Position numbers and translations under genes: made by a program. Positions 47,001 to 59,335 of a DNA stretch of 64,000 nucleotides are shown piece after piece. Numbering within the stretch: the first letter of the stretch is position 1; each line of letters opens with the position of its first letter. Source of the DNA: Ptychodera flava (lineage: Eukaryota > Hemichordata > Enteropneusta > Ptychoderidae). The stretch is from contig NC_091941.1 of NCBI RefSeq assembly GCF_041260155.1, positions 22,469,747 through 22,533,746 on the forward strand. The letters run 5' to 3'. Below the pieces are notes generated by a model that saw only the letters and a program-made list of their open reading frames with translations, was not told where the DNA came from and made no database searches.

Positions 47001-49443
47001 CTGTTTTTAACCTCAAGCGCTCTTATCTGTCCACGGCTATAACATACATACTGGTTTTACCTCCAGGCTATCACAGTTTCTGAATAAGATGCTTTGAACA
47101 TGCTGATAAGAAATGCTATGAAATTCACTTTTAGTCTATCCAAAGACAGGCATGTTTTGGTGGGGTTTTTTGCAACAAATAAACGTAATATTCCCTTCAT
47201 GAAAGATTTTCCATTTTAAAGCCTTGAAAACTGAAACTGTTGACAATTTTCCGGTGATTTTTGTGCGCAATAGGCCTTGTTTGTCAGCTCATCACCTTGA
47301 CATTATGTGGCATGCATTTTTCTTTTGAACCAATTAATTCTGGTACAGAAAACAGAAAATATATCATACGTAGAATACATATGCTGGTGCTTTGAATAAT
47401 ATCATGAGAATGTTTTGCAGTTGTAATAGCTTATAACGATTGATTTTTCGACATATTGTAACAAAACAATATTTGAAGAAGCTCAGATTTTGGCCATAGA
47501 GGGCGTTGCACATGAGGTTATGTGATTTTTGCTGGGGCTAATTTTTTGACATGAATTTGTTGTTGACTCCAAATACTCATAACTCGTATATTTTTGTGCA
47601 ATGCTAGATGATCATATTGAGAATGTCTTCTTATCATGGAAACATGTCGTGATTCGGAGAGTATATCACTTCAGTGTTGTGCAATAGAGAATGATCACCA
47701 TTCAGTGGACATCACGCCATGTGAGCCCCAGAAATGAGGTGATGTTTTGTTGAGAATTTTTGATGAAAACTGCACCAAAAGAGAGATTAGAGTGTAGAAT
47801 CTGCGTCATCAACATAGAAGAGAGCCATGCAATAAAGTTTCAAAGTGAGACGTCTCGATTTACTGACATTTTGGACTTGTAGTTGAAAATCACGGTACCT
47901 CCATGAACTTGGTAAAGTGAATTCTCTAGCATTTGCTGACTGTTTTTTCCAACGACAAATTGGGTATCATTGTGTGTAAATAAAGTTTGTCATTTATTCA
48001 CAAGATGGCGGCACCCATGGTGAAAACTACAACAGTGGATCTCATGTACGATGAGCTGACAATTTGTATAATTTATCATTTTAGAGCTTGCAGTGTTGTT
48101 AAAGCCAACTCACTGACACTAGTCGCTTAACTTGAAATCTCATGTTGAGAATTTTGAAGTGGATTGCTGGAATTTCTGAACTTTTACATGAACGAGTGTG
48201 CTTCTTCTGAGAGAAAGGGAGGACTTGTCTCTCACTTGCAGTACTTTCAGTGTGGAAGACTAGTATCCTAAATGAACATTTTCTACGTTGACCGAGGAGT
48301 GTCTCAGCTCATCTCATGTTTCAAGAACTGTTTGTACTTCTGAATCAAGAGTCAAGATGTTACATGCTTGATGAAGTAACCAAGTCATTTGGTCGTACCG
48401 ATTTATTACTGCTAAAGACTAAACACAATACTACACAAACCTTGTCGTTTATTGGGTTTGGAATTTGTTCAAACATGTTGATCGCGTTCCATAAACATTG
48501 AGCGCCGGGCATCCGTGTTTCTGGGAGTTGGTAATGGCGGCTCCAACAAATGTTTTCGGAACGAGATCGTCGTGTTTGGACAAATTCAAAGCCCCATAAA
48601 CGACAAGGCTAGTGCAGTATAGTGTTAAGTCTTCAGTGGTGATAAACACTAAGACCAAATGCAGTAAATATGTAGCATTTCACATCAACACGCCTCGTCC
48701 TGTGGGATGCGCTTATTTTGACCTCTACAGGGCCATCGGCATTGTAGCACTACTGGTGAGCGAAGCCGCAAAAACCCCAAATCACCGACTGCCTCACCGT
48801 AGTTCTACAATTTTGCAGCTAGGTATATGTAGTACTTGGGACGAGGTGGTTTTGGTACGAAATGGTTTTGGGGCGAACTGGTTTTGGTGTGAAGTGTCTG
48901 GACCCAAGCGATGAACAGGGTCTAGGCATGGAGCTAGAAATGGTCCGTTTCTAGCTCCATGGTCTAGGCTGGCACAGGAGGGAGTGTGCTACACAGTATT
49001 GTTTCATTGGTGTAACCGTGGAGGTAGCAGAAACAGTCCCTCCTCCTGTGTTTAGATTAGTAACAGATGATATGTTTGGCTGCGTAAAACTACATTCCTT
49101 TCCATCGCCAAAAGAGAATTCTCAAAGATCATAATAGTAAGACTCAGTGTGGTTGCAAAAACATAGAAAAACTTCACTGCCTGAGCCTCTAGGCTAGGAA
49201 GAGTCCTTCCTACCTCCTTCGTGGTTACAGGAATACTGTACTTTAATTTTTGATATAAACTGCCACTATCGGTAAACCTAATGTATTTTGTTTAATAGTT
49301 GGCACTCATACATGATTTTGATGAATGGATTAATTATAACATTTGGGATTTATTTCAATATTTGTGCGAATAAGAATGATTACGAACGTTTGTAAAGGTG
49401 ATACATTACCTGCACTTTCCTTCTCATCAGCAGGCGCGGCCAT
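44069..49443 (-). CDS. EFCAB2: EFCAB2 / DRC8, EF-hand dynein regulatory protein
   Basis: Dynein regulatory complex subunit 8, an EF-hand protein of the axonemal nexin link. Five minus-strand exons with agreeing phases: 49443-49410, 46662-46578, 46248-46096, 45037-44928, 44184-44069, giving 165 residues, the usual family length. The order is: MAAPADEKESAE, a calmodulin-like pair around KKITDAFDIFDHDSNKTVDV and IIRSLGCCPTEGELHDLL, then PTGYIRFDQFMP, QILKAFEVLDSEKKGHL, ITKYMTEEGEPFTQEELEEM and DPDKGFILYKDYASMM. The segments REVGTIIRSLGCCPTEGELH and EEEEPTGYIRF are nearly the same as in human EFCAB2. Several EF-hand loops lack the full set of calcium ligands, as is known for this family. Intron 1 is 2.7 kb; intron 3 holds a TTAA-bounded element. 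The start is the only ATG preceding the exon 1 frame and matches human MADEKD. It faces the hnRNP U-type gene head to head. Confidence 0.95.
44517..44551. repeat. (CAT)n microsatellite
   Basis: About eleven CAT/CAC units in intron 4 of EFCAB2. Produces an artificial poly-His open frame. Confidence 0.9.
45252..45980. mobile_element. TTAA-bounded inverted-repeat element (family C)
   Basis: The left TTAAGGTGGCGTTGCTCA pairs imperfectly with the reverse complement of the right end (TTAAGGTGATGTCGCACTTA), with TTAA borders. It is 729 bp, non-coding, in intron 3 of EFCAB2. The TTAAGGTRG terminus resembles family A at 14962, so the two may share a transposase source. Confidence 0.65.
46663..49409 (-). 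other. EFCAB2 intron 1
   Basis: A 2.7-kb intron with no further coding exon recognised. It contains the 35-bp hairpin insertion at 48927-48961, a loose 16-17 bp tandem repeat of GGTTTTGG-ACGAA units at about 48841-48893, and an inverted pair CACAGGAGGGA/TCCTCCTGTG (about 48973-49052). Confidence 0.6.
48927..48961. mobile_element. 35-bp hairpin insertion, 7-bp TSD
   Basis: CATGGAGCTAGAAA and TTTCTAGCTCCATG are perfect 14-bp arms around TGGTCCG. GTCTAGG abuts both sides (48920-48926 and 48962-48968). The arm matches that at 24421 at 13 of 14 positions. Confidence 0.8.
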
Positions 49444-50253
49444 GATTGTTTATTGTGTTGCCAACATCGTTGCGCATCGTCCACTGCGCTGATCCGCTAA
49501 GATTTACATGACATTTGCATATTTTAGCCGCCATCGGAGTGTATCTTCACCAAACAAGACAAGGCCTCTTATTGGCCAACAATACTTCGTGGTCGTTATA
49601 CAGAAGAGATATACAGCTTGGATGCCTTTGTATGTAAATAGCCTCGTGTGGCTAAATAAGTTGTCGTCTCTCGCTTCCTTTGCAGGGAATCGTTGGCATA
49701 GGATACGTTACATTGATGCCAACAACAAGCGAATACACGATTGAGTCACATTTTACAGACTCGACAAAGAACGCTGATATCATAAACTGGTTCTGACTTA
49801 AATTCCAATTCAGATACTCCAAGTTTTGAACGGGGTTGACGACCTTGCCGTCCTGATTAATCCTCCCAACTTATAAAAAGTATTTCTATTTCATTTGCTT
49901 TTGTGAATCTTCCTGTTCAAAATCATATAATTTACGATGAATAGTTTAGTCGGCCACTTATACACTGTTGATCCGATAATGAAGATGAATTCGATGTCGA
50001 CTTATTGCATTGAGATGAGAAGAGTCTCGAGAGGAATTGTCCAATTGCAGACCCTGTTACTTTTCTGAAAATGACTTTGCTGGGGGTAAGCCACTACTAT
50101 GCCTTTTCCATGCGGCGGCCATTGTGATACAGCGGAGCCCGTCAGAATTAATCCCTCGGTTTTTGGAAAAAAACGCCGCATCTAGAACAGTTTCGTATCT
50201 ACTTTTATGACTGCATTAATTTTTAGCTACTCTAATACTGTTTAAGTATAAAA
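49444..50253. promoter_or_regulatory. Divergent promoter, EFCAB2 / hnRNP U-type gene
   Basis: About 810 bp separate the start codons of two oppositely transcribed genes, so both promoters and 5' UTRs must lie here unless there are distant non-coding exons. No TATA box is convincing at either side. A GCGGCGGCC stretch near 50113 and moderately CpG-bearing sequence next to each ATG fit housekeeping-type promoters. Regulation beyond this cannot be read. Confidence 0.6.
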
Positions 50254-53200
50254 ATGAGTGATATTGATCCTTCAAAGTTGAAAGTCGTGGAGCTTCGTTC
50301 AGAGCTACAAAAACGTGGTCTGGATTCGAAAGGTGTCAAGGCAGTTCTTGTGAAGCGATTATCGGACGCTTTGCTTGAAGAAGATAGTGCCGGGGAAGAA
50401 GGGAGCGACCAGTTTGCACAAGCAGAAGAGGCAGCTGAGACACCCGAATCCTCTGAGCATGACGAGCATGATGCTTCCTTAACCTACGAAGCTACTGAAC
50501 TTCCCCAAGAAGAAGCGGCACCGATGGTGTCAGTCAACGACAATGTCCCGGATGCAGGTGCCACAGCCATTCCTCTCGAAACCGAGGCAGACGTCGAGAT
50601 GGAGCAAGAGCCTGAACAACAGTTTGCACCAGCGGTTGCACCCGAGCCTGTTCCAGAACCCGAAATTCCGCCTGTAGAAGAAAGTATCCCAGAAGCTGCT
50701 GCAGAAGCATTAGAAGAACCGACTACGGCAGAACCAGAACCAGAACCCATGCAACAGGAGCCTGAACAGGAAACCGCAACAGAACCACAAGTTACAGAAC
50801 AGCAGGATGCACCCTCGGAAGTTACACTTACAGAACAGCATGCGGATGCACCCTCGGAACAGCATGCTACCAGCGCCGACTCTGAACCGAAAGCAGAAGA
50901 AACTGAAACCATGGAAGTAAAACAGGACGCTGTGCCCGAGCAGCCCAAAGATCAAGCTGAAGACAAGTCAGCAGAAAAAGAACAAGTTCAGCAACAACAA
51001 AACAAAGAGGAAACTGCAGAAGCTGGAGTGGAGCAGAAGGAATACAGGGATGAAAGGAGAGATGGTAAACTAAGTTTGTCATGTTTTATCTGTGTTGTGT
51101 TTTGTGAAGTGCACATGTAACCATTGTGAAACACTTTTAATGCTAGAAAAGTAGTCTGGTACGCGTGGCCACGTAAACAGCTAAACACTTGGTATTGGTG
51201 GACATAATGTATTCAAGTTAGTCATGGTCATGCAGTGCCACTGCCAGTTATTGATAAGTTGTAGCTTAGGTTACATTTGAGACGTCTTAGAGGGAAAACA
51301 TGTCTTTCTATTGATATGTTATATCAGCAGACTTTCAAATTTCAGAATTTCTTCATATTGCCGATGTAAATATCTGAGTCATGGTGTGTAATCACACTGT
51401 TCTATATTTTGCATCACAGACAGAAGAGACCAGAGATATGAGCGAGACAGAGAAGGCTACAGAGATTACAGAGACCGAGGACATTACAGAGACAGGGATT
51501 ATGATCGAGATTATGGCCGGGATGACTACCGCAGCAGAGATAGATATGATCATGATCGTTACTATGAAAGGGACCACAGAGACAGATCACCACGTTACAG
51601 GTAATGTCACCATTACTGGACATTTTGAATTTGTTGAAAATTTGTTAAGTATGGAATGAAATCAAGAGGCATTAAGAGGATATCATTCAATTGCCAGGAA
51701 GCAATGAGTGTATCAAAAAGAAAGTAATCCATCTGTAAGGCTACCAAAAAAAATAACTGAAAGTGTGTAATTGTGAATGAATCTTGATTCATCATTGCAC
51801 AGAATTCCATTCAGATTTCAACTAAACACTTCATAAATCATGCTCTATTTTGCAGATCCCGGTCGCGGTCACCTCCACCTGAGGAAGAAGATGATATTAA
51901 TGAAAATTTAGTTGTTCTAGACAAATGTAAGTTTCTACATTTACTAGATATTACAACTTCCACAGTAGCTATTTTCATTATAATTTCCTGTGGCACTTGT
52001 TTAAAATTACACATAACAAAAAGAAATTTCTAGAATCTGTAGGAATATCATGAACGTAATAACTGCTGTATCACTCCTTTGGCTGCGTTGATAACTTTTA
52101 TCTTCATCAGACAAGTGGCCATTTAATATTGATTAATCTTATCGGGTATAATTCAACAAAATCTAAGCCTAAAGCAATCATTTACTTTGGAAAACAGATA
52201 ATTCAGACCTTCATTTGAAGATAAACAAAGATGGCTACAGTGCAAGCCCGCTCAGTATAGAAGGTTTTGCATACGTTTGGGCCGGTGCCAGAGCCACATA
52301 CGGTGCAAGTAAGGGAAAGGTCTGCTATGAAGTCAAGGTACGTATAAGCACATTAACTGAAACGTCTCTTGCACTCTGTGAAAACTAAGTTTCAACATGA
52401 TGAGAACTTCACTGCCAGTTCTGCTTATGAAGAGCTGTGATTATACCTGTTTGTGATACTCTGATTTGAAGTACAAGCTCTGCAAAGCTTCAGATGCCAT
52501 CTATTAAGTGCACTATTACAATAATATGTACCGAAGAATCTACTATGCCTTCTTTTTGGAATTCCAGTTTACTGAAAATATCAAGGTGCACCATCTTCCA
52601 GAAGAAGAAACACACAGGCATGTAGTAAGAATAGGATATTCTGCAGACAGTTCATCATTCCAGCTTGGTAAGATTTTGTTTTTAATGCAGTTACATATGC
52701 ATTCTAAAACGAAAATGATGAGAACTTCACTGCCAGTTCTGCTTATGAAGAACTTTGATTATATCAAATTGTGATGATCTGATTTGAATTTGTTAATTTG
52801 AACAATTTGGTGAGTTGTTAAGAATTGGAGATAAATGACAAGAATATTGACGCACCTCACATTTTAGGAGAAGACGCTCTTTCCTATGGCTATGGTAGCA
52901 ACAAAAAGAAGTGTATCAACAATACCTTTGAAGACTTTGGAGACGAATTTGGTGAAGGAGATGTCATGACTTGTTACCTAGTAAGTCACTTGCATTTCGT
53001 GCTCATGTCACTTGAAAATCGGAAGTCAGCAGAGTTTCTTTTCCGTCTTGTTTGATCTTGATCGCTGTACTCCGAAGAAAAAAAATCATTGGGTATATCA
53101 GCTGATTTAGGTAAATTCTACACAACAATAGTTTTGCAAAGCAATTTTGGTCAGTTGAATCCATATTATATTGAGGATTGTCAATGATTACTACAGGGCT

Positions 53201-56200
53201 TACATTTTAAATGATGATATGGTTGTTTGTTAAAAAACTCTGTTCACAAATTAATCATAGCACAAAACACATTCAAAAGCACGTGTAGAGGTGTGCATTT
53301 CAGCCTGTGATGTCACGTTCTGCAAATATTTTTGGCTTTATTGGCAGTTTCTTGTGCTTTACTATCGTTAAATTACATATTTATGGACAGTTATCAAAAA
53401 TGTTGTCAAGGTCAACTCTGCTTGTAGCTCACATTGTTTATAGAGTTGTTTTCAAATGTGCTTTCTGCTTTATCTACAGGACTTAGAAAGTGAGAAGCCA
53501 GTTATCTCATTTGCTAAAAATGGAACAATGCTAGAGGAATCAATAACCATTGAAGATGACCTTGAGGGAAAGGCTCTTTTCCCCCATGTGCTGAGCAAAA
53601 ACATCAGTTTCGAGGTCAATTTTGGGCAGAAGGTGAGTTTTATGTAGATAGCACTAGACATTTGACAATCCAATCTTCTGGCCCTGGAGTATTGAAAAAT
53701 GTGTTGTAGCTTTGTCTGTCTATTCCTTTATATTGACCTTGTATGCTAAGAGGACAAGTAGCTTGGTCCAGTACCTCTATTCTCTCTCTCTTTTCTTTTG
53801 CAGGAGGAACCATTCCATGAAGTCACAGAAGGTTACACACTGCTTGAAAAAGTGCCAGTAGAGGAGAGGGTCAGAGGAAAAACTAAACCTGCATCCAAAT
53901 CAGAGAGTGAGGTAAGAACACGGATAGTCCTACAATTCAGATTTTCTGCAATTCCACAGTTCTTGTTTGCCTCCAAGTAACAATAAGTGTTACAGATTTT
54001 GTCACAGTATATTAACCGATTGATCTTTGAAAGGTTGCATTTCAGCCAGAAACCCCTCAATAAGTTGATGACAAGTGACCAAGAGAGTTGCAAATCAAGC
54101 TTTATTGATAACGCACAGAGTAGTGGTAAGGTTGTCACTTTGGTAAGCTCTCCTAGAGTTGTTTTTTGTGTGTGATAGTCTCTGATATGTCATTTTCAAA
54201 AAACCAAACAAACAGGCTGTGATGCTGATTGGTCTTCCTGGCAGTGGCAAGACAACAGTTGCAAAGAAACTCTGTGAAGAGAATCCAGACAAGAGATATA
54301 GTATCATTGGCATGAAGTATCTCATCGACAAAATGAAGGTAGGTCCATGTTTTGAGTATTGAATTCTATAGATAATAACAGTTTTGTGTACATGTTTCAG
54401 AAGGGGATATTTTTTAGTCAGTGTGTATGTCCTTTAGCAAATTCTTCAGTACTCCGGCAGCTTCCTAATAAATAAGGGGATATTGTAGAAACAAAAGGAT
54501 GATTGTGTATACCCTCATCAACAATGCAGATATTGGGATGTAGCTTTCTACAACAGGTTCATACAGATATGCTAGGTTCCAGTCGAAAATCAAAATAATG
54601 GTTACTCTGACGATTCATGTAGTTTGGTACACAAAAACCCACATCTTGCACGGGAGCATGGTTCAGTGATTTACAGTCTTGGTTGTCTGAAGAATGTTCA
54701 GCCGTTTATTTTGTTACAGTTCAGTAAAGCTGCATTGTCATGCTAGCATTGATTCCGTGTTCTTGTATTTCAATATATCACTGTGTGCGCTCAGGCTTAT
54801 GTTCGATTTTATAGCATTCCTTTGCTATTGTTTGAGAACCTCCAGCAAACGTGAAAACTTATAAATCTAAAATTCAGATTAATTGCTGATGCATGATATT
54901 CATGGGCACATGCGACTCACTTTAGCTTTGTTCCGTAGCAGTGTGGTTTGACATGGCATGCAATTATCATAGCATATTTAACCTGTTCAGAAGACGTCCC
55001 AGGTTTGTATCGTCCATAAGATAAGTTGTATCAGTGTATCAGTAAGTTGCCATAGAGGAGTCAACATTGCCCTAGTACTGAGTTTACAAAATAATGTAGA
55101 AATATGAATGGACATCAATGTTTTATAAATCTAAATGGACTGCCTTGACAATAGAGGGTCACTCCTGTAAAGCATTTCATGTTCAGGCTCATGAAATCAC
55201 ACTAAAACCTTTTTTTAGTGTTTTTGTTTCCCTTGTTAAGAGAAAAATATTATCAACTGTACCAAAGTGCCAACTCAAGATGCGTAGAGAAGGAAGAGCA
55301 AATTTTTCTTTATTTCTTGCAGTAATGTATATTCCCTTCAATTCACAGATACTTGGTGAAGATCGCAAGAAGAACTACTCTGGACGGTGGGACATTTTGA
55401 TGGATAAACTGAGCAAGTGTCTGAACAGACTATATGACATGCTGCTCGTAAAAGACGTAACTACATCTTCGATCAGGTAAGAGGCAGTGCTGTGTGACTG
55501 AAAAAAATGTTGCTAACAGACTAACTTTCTCTCTTGCAGATTGTGTTTATTCTAATTAAAATTACAAAAGTACAATAATTGTAGCCTATAACAGTTAGCA
55601 TCACACTACTATTTTGACTTAGCACGTTTAGCAGTTTGAAAAATTGAATATTAAATATTCATGTTTAAATTATATGTGATGAGGTAAGTACATGCCGAGG
55701 GCAACAGTAAAGAAGACATTATACAGGTAAGTGAAAAGGTAAGTCTGATTGTTGTGACTCACAGGTAAACAAAAAGTTACAAGTTTCACAAGGTGAGTGC
55801 CTTTACATTATTTTGGGTATCAAACATTTTGGGTCATAGCGCCAAGAAGACACCTACTTCGGAACCTCGTGGCAGATCCATCTACAAGATCGCGGCTAAT
55901 GAAGAAAGATACAGCTGAAGTACATTATATGAGCAATAAGATAGTGGATTTATTCCATAGTCATAAAAAGACAGGATGCAGATAGGATACTGACCGCGCT
56001 TGACTGCAGAGCACAGGAGATGCAGAGATAAAAAAACATTGTGAAGAAAGAGACATACTACAGGAGAACAATGGCATTTTAAAAAATGCATGGCGATGAT
56101 ATCATACACGCACACGTGAAGGATACAACACGCGACCTCGGTGGGATATCTTCAGATTTCAACAAACTAGTAATCAAAAAAGATCATCAGGAGAGAGGAG

Positions 56201-58892
56201 GATGAACAAGGTAAGGAAAGTGCATGTAGGACAGAACCACATCTGACTTCCCAAGGTAAGTTAACACAGTGCAGCTAAGCCTTGCCCTGGCTAGTATGCG
56301 CTGTCGAAATGCCTAACAATGGATTACGTTGCAGAGGAACGTTGACGTGAATCTTAATGCTCAATAATTGATCCTCTCTTGTCACCACCATCAGACCAAT
56401 GTGTATGCCTCAATCCAGAGACGAAAAATGCGCCCTTTTGAAGGGTTTCAGCGTAAAGCAATCGTTGTAGTTCCATCCGATGAGGAATTCAAAAGCAGAT
56501 GCGATAAACAAAAAGAAGAAGATTCGCAGGATGATGTGCCTCCAGAACACGCTGTATTGGATATGAAAGGTAGGAAGGAGCAGACCAATGTGTTATTCAG
56601 CCATGTTTTTATTTAGGCATCATTAAGTCAGGTGTCATTCTCACGTCTTTTGCTCTCTAAATGTACCATGTGTGTTTCCCCACCAATGGAACTGTGGCCA
56701 TGCATGACTCCTCTTTTTTTCCAATCTTACCTTTCCCCCTGTTTTCAACTTCACCACTTGTATGCATGGCCACAAAACCATTGGAAGCCTGTGCAAGAAT
56801 CTACCAAGGGGTTCTTCACAGTGCTGTCAGAATGGATCTGATACGCTGATTTTTGTGTCCATTTCAGCCAACTTCTCATTGCCTGTCGTTGGGGCATACT
56901 TTAATGCAGTGGAGTACTGCGAGTTGAACGAGGAAGAAGCCGGCAAGGTTGTAGAAGAATATCACAAGGAAGGAAGGGCAGCTGGCCCTCCACCGAAGAG
57001 ATTCCGAGATGATCGCAGTCCAGGTCACAACCGACCGTACTATGGCCGTGGTGGCTACAACTATGGTGGCGGTGGATATGGCAGATATGACAATCGACGA
57101 GGGGGCTATGGATATGGAGGTGGTGGATACAGAGGACGTGGTGGCTACGGAGGAGGATACAATCGTGGATACGGAGGAGGTGGTTACCGTGATAGAAATC
57201 AAGATTATAGAGGTGACTTACATTATATTGTGGGAGTGGATCCCAGTAGAAGAAACTGAAGATAACCTGCATGCAATAGTGATGATGTAACCTCCCTATG
57301 CACCTTCTGCACTATAAAAGTAACCGTAACCCGGATCCAACACTAACCTGTGTCAAAATCTAAGTAGAGTTAAGGTACACTAACATCGGGTCTCTTATGC
57401 TATCCATGATGGAAAGGCCTTTAATGGTAATTTGTTGTTTCTCTTTCAGGAGGTTATGGTCGCGGAGGAGGATATGGAGGTGGTCGAGGTGGCTGGGGCC
57501 GTGGTGGAGATAGTGATAGTGGTGGTTACATGGGCTATGGCAAACGAGAACAGAACCAGTATCAACAGTACAAGCAAAACCAGGTGAGTGATTTAGAGAC
57601 CCAACCATTAGAAGTCCAGCAGACACAGATCCCTGCTATACTGTTGGCTCGTAGCTTCCAAGATAAATGATCAAGTTTTGACACAGATTTTCAATTTTTG
57701 GTGTCTTGAACTTTACTGTGAACAGACCATGTTTGCGAAATTGTTGTCATCCAGATGAGTGGAAGTAGAACTGTCTGATGAATCATTGAAATTGAGAATA
57801 TTTGCAGTATAGCAGGGTTCATCAAGAGTACATACAAAGCACAGCATGGTATATCGAATATGAACATTTCAAATCGAAATGTCTAGCATTTTAATCCGGA
57901 GAAATAATAGGAGATGGGCTGTTTTTGTATTTGTCTATTGCCAACTGTTGGAGAATGGCATCATCAAGTAAGCAGAAGAACCAGTTTAGCTAACAGTTAT
58001 CCTTTGCCCTCAGCATTATTTTTCTTTCTCTCTCGTTTGCCAGGGATACCGTTACTATAATAGACAAGGTAAATTTCCTTACAGTTAATAGATATGAAAA
58101 AGTCACTGAGATCAGTGAGAATTTTTTTATCAGTGACCAATTAACTTGGAAGAAGTGAACACAAAAAATTGGAGATAAAGTGCCAAGGAGATCTTGCTTT
58201 TGAAGCGCTGCCAGCCTTTTGTCAGGGAGAAAAACTGCACAAGTGAAACGCGATGCCGCAAAAGTTCCTACTCTGTGATGAGGGATATGCAGAGAGATTT
58301 TAAGTGTGTGCAGAGATCTGTTGAGGATTGTTTAACCTTTTCAGCTACGTCAAGGGGCAAACTGGCCACAGATATGTTATACTGGAACCAGCAACAATGG
58401 TGGCAATAGGGTAAAGGGAAAGAAGATTATGAAAAACGTGACATGAATGCCTAACTTTGTGGAAATTTTTTTCAGGGCTATGGTAGCTACAACCAGGGCG
58501 GGTACAATCAAGGAGGCTACAACCAACAAAACTACAGCCAACAGGGCTATGGAAACCAAGGCTATGGGTCACAGCAAGGTTACAGCAATCAGAGCTACAA
58601 CTACGGTAACCAGCAGCAACAGCAACAAACCCAACAGAATTACGCCCAGCAGTACCAGCAGTATGCCCAGCAGTACCAGCAATACCAGCAATACTACCAA
58701 CAGAACCCACAGTATGCCCAGCAGTACGCCCAGTACTACGGCAACTATGGAAACTACAACACTGGAGGCTATGGTCAACAAGGCCAGACCGGGAGCTCAA
58801 GTGGTTACAGCCAGGGGTATGGTACACAGGGACAACAGCAGACAAGCCAGAGTGGTTCCACTGCCACTTCAGGAACTACAAGCTCATCCTAA
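50254..58892 (+). CDS. HNRNPUL1: hnRNP U / UL1-type RNA-binding protein
   Basis: A nuclear DNA/RNA-binding protein of the hnRNP U family (chromatin attachment, pre-mRNA processing). Exons: 50254-51064, 51420-51600, 51856-51926, 52198-52337, 52568-52667, 52868-52980, 53480-53632, 53804-53911, 54216-54338, 55349-55476, 56395-56569, 56868-57212, 57450-57583, 58476-58892; about 999 residues. The order is: SAP domain ([20 protein letters not shown]), a long Glu/Pro/Gln acidic region, an Arg/Asp/Tyr-rich exon, SPRY ([15 protein letters not shown] to [12 protein letters not shown]), a P-loop kinase-like domain ([29 protein letters not shown]), RGG/GGY repeats and a Gln/Tyr-rich tail. The detail NYSGRWDIL and [11 protein letters not shown] is closer to UL1, while the EFCAB2 neighbour suggests HNRNPU; it may represent the ancestor of both. 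Exon 10 is one base short near 55443, so the frame only agrees if a base is missing from this sequence. A 25-nt candidate microexon (58044-58068) is out of frame and not included. AATAAA lies at 59336. Confidence 0.93.
52396..52788 (+). repeat. 75-bp direct repeats flanking exon 5 of hnRNP U gene
   Basis: 52396-52470 and 52714-52788 share ATGATGAGAACTTCACTG, CAGTTCTGCTTATGAAGA and TCTGATTTGAA. They stand on either side of exon 5 (52568-52667), one in each intron, in the same orientation. Confidence 0.9.
55540..55764 (+). promoter_or_regulatory. Candidate poison exon in intron 10
   Basis: A strong acceptor (CTTTCTCTCTTGCAG) ends at 55539. Consensus donors follow at 55684 (GAG/GTAAGT), 55727 (ACAG/GTAAGT), 55739 (AAAG/GTAAGT) and 55765 (ACAG/GTAAAC). 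In the phase required after exon 10, translation would stop after 12 codons (TAA). Such stop-containing cassette exons are known in many RNA-binding protein genes that control their own level. Use of these sites is not shown by the sequence alone. Confidence 0.45.
58044..58068 (+). other. Candidate 25-nt microexon
   Basis: It has a long polypyrimidine tract and CAG before it and GTAAAT after it. It would encode GYRYYNRQ, a composition that fits the surrounding RGG/QY-rich region. But 25 nt shifts the frame between exon 13 (phase 0) and the last exon (phase 0). It is either unused, regulatory, or mis-sequenced by one base. Confidence 0.35.
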
Positions 58893-59335
58893 GGACATTC
58901 ACATTTTTAAATGTTTTTTCTCGGACTCTACCTTTCCCTCTCTTTAATCTACCTGATGTTATTCGGGGAAAACAGAACTGACATAAAACAGTAAAGAGTA
59001 CTTTTAAATACAATATTCAAAATTTGATTATCTAATGATAACCAGCCATCTTTATTGCAAGTAATTCAGTACCAAGAAAATACTTTGTGCATGACTTCGA
59101 AAGATTCCATTTTCGTACCTGCACTTTCTCCATTTCAGCTGGTCATATCGTCTGTATTTTCCACATTTTTGCAATGAAATCTTGTCTCAAGCCAAAGTAA
59201 AAAATGCTGAACAGAATGTAAATTCATCACAAGAAGTAGCCAGTGTGAGTGAATGTGAAAATTTTTATGTACTTGTGAATCTGTGATTTTTTAATGTTTC
59301 TTTATTGACATGAAGGATGTTCTGCGTTTAGTATC

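Noticed and set aside
50484-50955. Long minus-strand open frames opposite hnRNP exon 1
   Set aside because: They are shadows of the Glu/Pro/Gln-rich plus-strand coding exon and give low-complexity Ser/Cys-rich proteins.
56876-57272. Minus-strand frames opposite the RGG region
   Set aside because: Shadows of the GGY/RGG repeats, with His/Ser/Thr-rich nonsense composition.
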